A stretch of 13,695 bases of DNA. Source: an uncultured Christensenellaceae bacterium (lineage in GTDB: Bacteria > Bacillota > Clostridia > Christensenellales > Borkfalkiaceae). Shown here piece after piece: positions 13,122 to 13,695 of the stretch; position 1 is the stretch's first letter, and each line of letters starts with the position of its first letter. Made by a program: the position numbers and the translations under genes. The notes under the pieces were generated by a model. It was not told the DNA's origin. It ran no database searches and was given only the letters and a program-made list of their open reading frames with translations. The stretch spans positions 10,573-24,267 of the forward strand of contig CAJUNJ010000019.1 of the NCBI GenBank assembly GCA_910587825.1. The letters run 5' to 3'.

Positions 13122-13695
13122 CAATTCTCGTGACGGGCGGGGCGGGCTATATCGGTTCGCACACCTGCGTTGAACTTCTTCAAAAGGGCTATGAAGTAGT
13201 CGTAATAGACAACTTCGACAATTCTTCGCCCAAAAGCGTGGAAAGGGTAAAAAAAATTACGGGCAAAAGCGTAAAGCTTTATTCGGGCGACGTGCGCGAC
13301 GGCGGACTGTTAAACAAAATTTTTACCGAACATAAAATAGATTGGGTAATTCACTTTGCGGGGCTGAAAGCCGTAGGCGAAAGCTGCGCAAAGCCTATCG
13401 AATATTACAACAACAACCTTTACGGTACGCTTGTCCTTACCGATGTTATGAGAAAGCACGGCTGTAAAAAGATTGTCTTCTCTTCGTCGGCTACGGTCTA
13501 CGGCGACCCCGAAGTTCTTCCGCTTAACGAAAATTGCAAGACGGGCGGAACGACAAACCCTTACGGCACAAGCAAGTATTTTCAGGAAATTATGCTTAAC
13601 GACATTTATAAAGCCGATAAGGAGTGGACTGTCGTTCTTTTGAGATATTTCAACCCCGTCGGCGCGCACGAAAGCGGGCTTATAGGCGAGGATCC
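13118..13695 (+). CDS. galE: UDP-glucose 4-epimerase, 5' part, cut by window end
   Basis: The first 192 codons are visible, of about 330 usual for GalE. The enzyme interconverts UDP-glucose and UDP-galactose with tightly bound NAD, feeding galactose use (Leloir pathway) and cell-envelope polysaccharides. Seen in order are the Rossmann loop GGAGYIGS (7-14), the early Asp31-Asn32 region, FAGLKAVGES (80-89), catalytic SSSATVYG (122-129) and the YxxxK pair Tyr149/Lys153 in PYGTSK, then LRYFNPVGAHESGLIGED at the window edge, all strongly GalE-like. The start ATG overlaps the stop of the MFS gene (ATGA). The frame is open to the last base. Other SDR sugar epimerases are possible but the NPVGAHESG.IGED stretch is typical of GalE. 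Confidence 0.95.
   Translation, partial: MTILVTGGAGYIGSHTCVELLQKGYEVVVIDNFDNSSPKSVERVKKITGKSVKLYSGDVRDGGLLNKIFTEHKIDWVIHFAGLKAVGESCAKPIEYYNNNLYGTLVLTDVMRKHGCKKIVFSSSATVYGDPEVLPLNENCKTGGTTNPYGTSKYFQEIMLNDIYKADKEWTVVLLRYFNPVGAHESGLIGED

Noticed and set aside
13690..13695. GGATCC at the very end, suggesting a cloning boundary
   Set aside because: The bases encode the conserved GalE stretch Glu-Asp followed by the first two bases of a Pro codon, so it is natural coding sequence. The edge position may be coincidence.
1..13695. CRISPR arrays, insertion sequences, phage genes, tRNA or rRNA
   Set aside because: Reading both strands showed no spaced direct-repeat array, transposase, integrase or RNA gene pattern. 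The only tandem repeat is the coding LRR array.

Overview
The window looks like chromosomal DNA from an anaerobic, low-to-moderate GC member of the Bacillota, most likely an uncultured gut-type Clostridia lineage. The signs are strong GGAGG/AAGG ribosome binding sites, near-consensus sigma-A promoters with 17-base spacers, a BspA-type leucine-rich repeat protein, oxygen-sensitive Fe-S dehydratases of the short LeuC/LeuD kind, and a very long fused ABC/FtsX-type transporter. The genus cannot be named from the sequence alone. TAA and TGA both serve as stops, as in the standard bacterial code.

Layout. (1) Bases 1-709 (+): the 3' part of a BspA-like leucine-rich repeat gene that enters from the left, with two almost identical 69-bp repeat units at the window edge. 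(2) Bases 710-848: a convergent junction with two back-to-back intrinsic terminators. (3) Bases 849-8323 (-): a seven-gene operon, in transcription order ilvB, ilvN, ilvD, leuC, leuD, leuB and a YggS/PLPBP-family gene. It encodes most of the valine/isoleucine/leucine pathway: acetolactate synthase (both subunits), dihydroxyacid dehydratase, isopropylmalate isomerase (both subunits) and isopropylmalate dehydrogenase. It ends with a PLP-homeostasis protein. ilvC, leuA and a transaminase are not here. Coupling is tight: 2 nt between ilvB and ilvN, TAATG junctions leuC/leuD and leuD/leuB, and ATGA at leuB/PLPBP. The only sizeable internal gap (104 bp, ilvD-leuC) holds a 16-bp perfect palindrome over a candidate internal promoter. 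(4) Bases 8324-8522: a divergent control region with one good promoter each way and, between them, four ATGTAT/ATACAT half-sites phased at exactly 10 bp. (5) Bases 8523-11819 (+): a 1098-residue fused ATPase-permease of MacB-like topology with a roughly 600-residue extracytoplasmic domain, followed by its own terminator. (6) Bases 11885-13695 (+): a promoter, a 12-TM MFS transporter whose start codon lies only about 5 nt after the predicted transcription start, and the overlapping 5' part of galE, which runs off the right edge.

Most of the window is ordinary biosynthesis and transport. I found no CRISPR array, phage, insertion sequence, RNA gene or defence system. The most unusual content is in the control DNA (phased operator, palindrome over a -10, near-leaderless MFS mRNA), the PLPBP gene at the end of the branched-chain operon, and the orphan ABC transporter with an unusually large, partly tyrosine-rich ectodomain.
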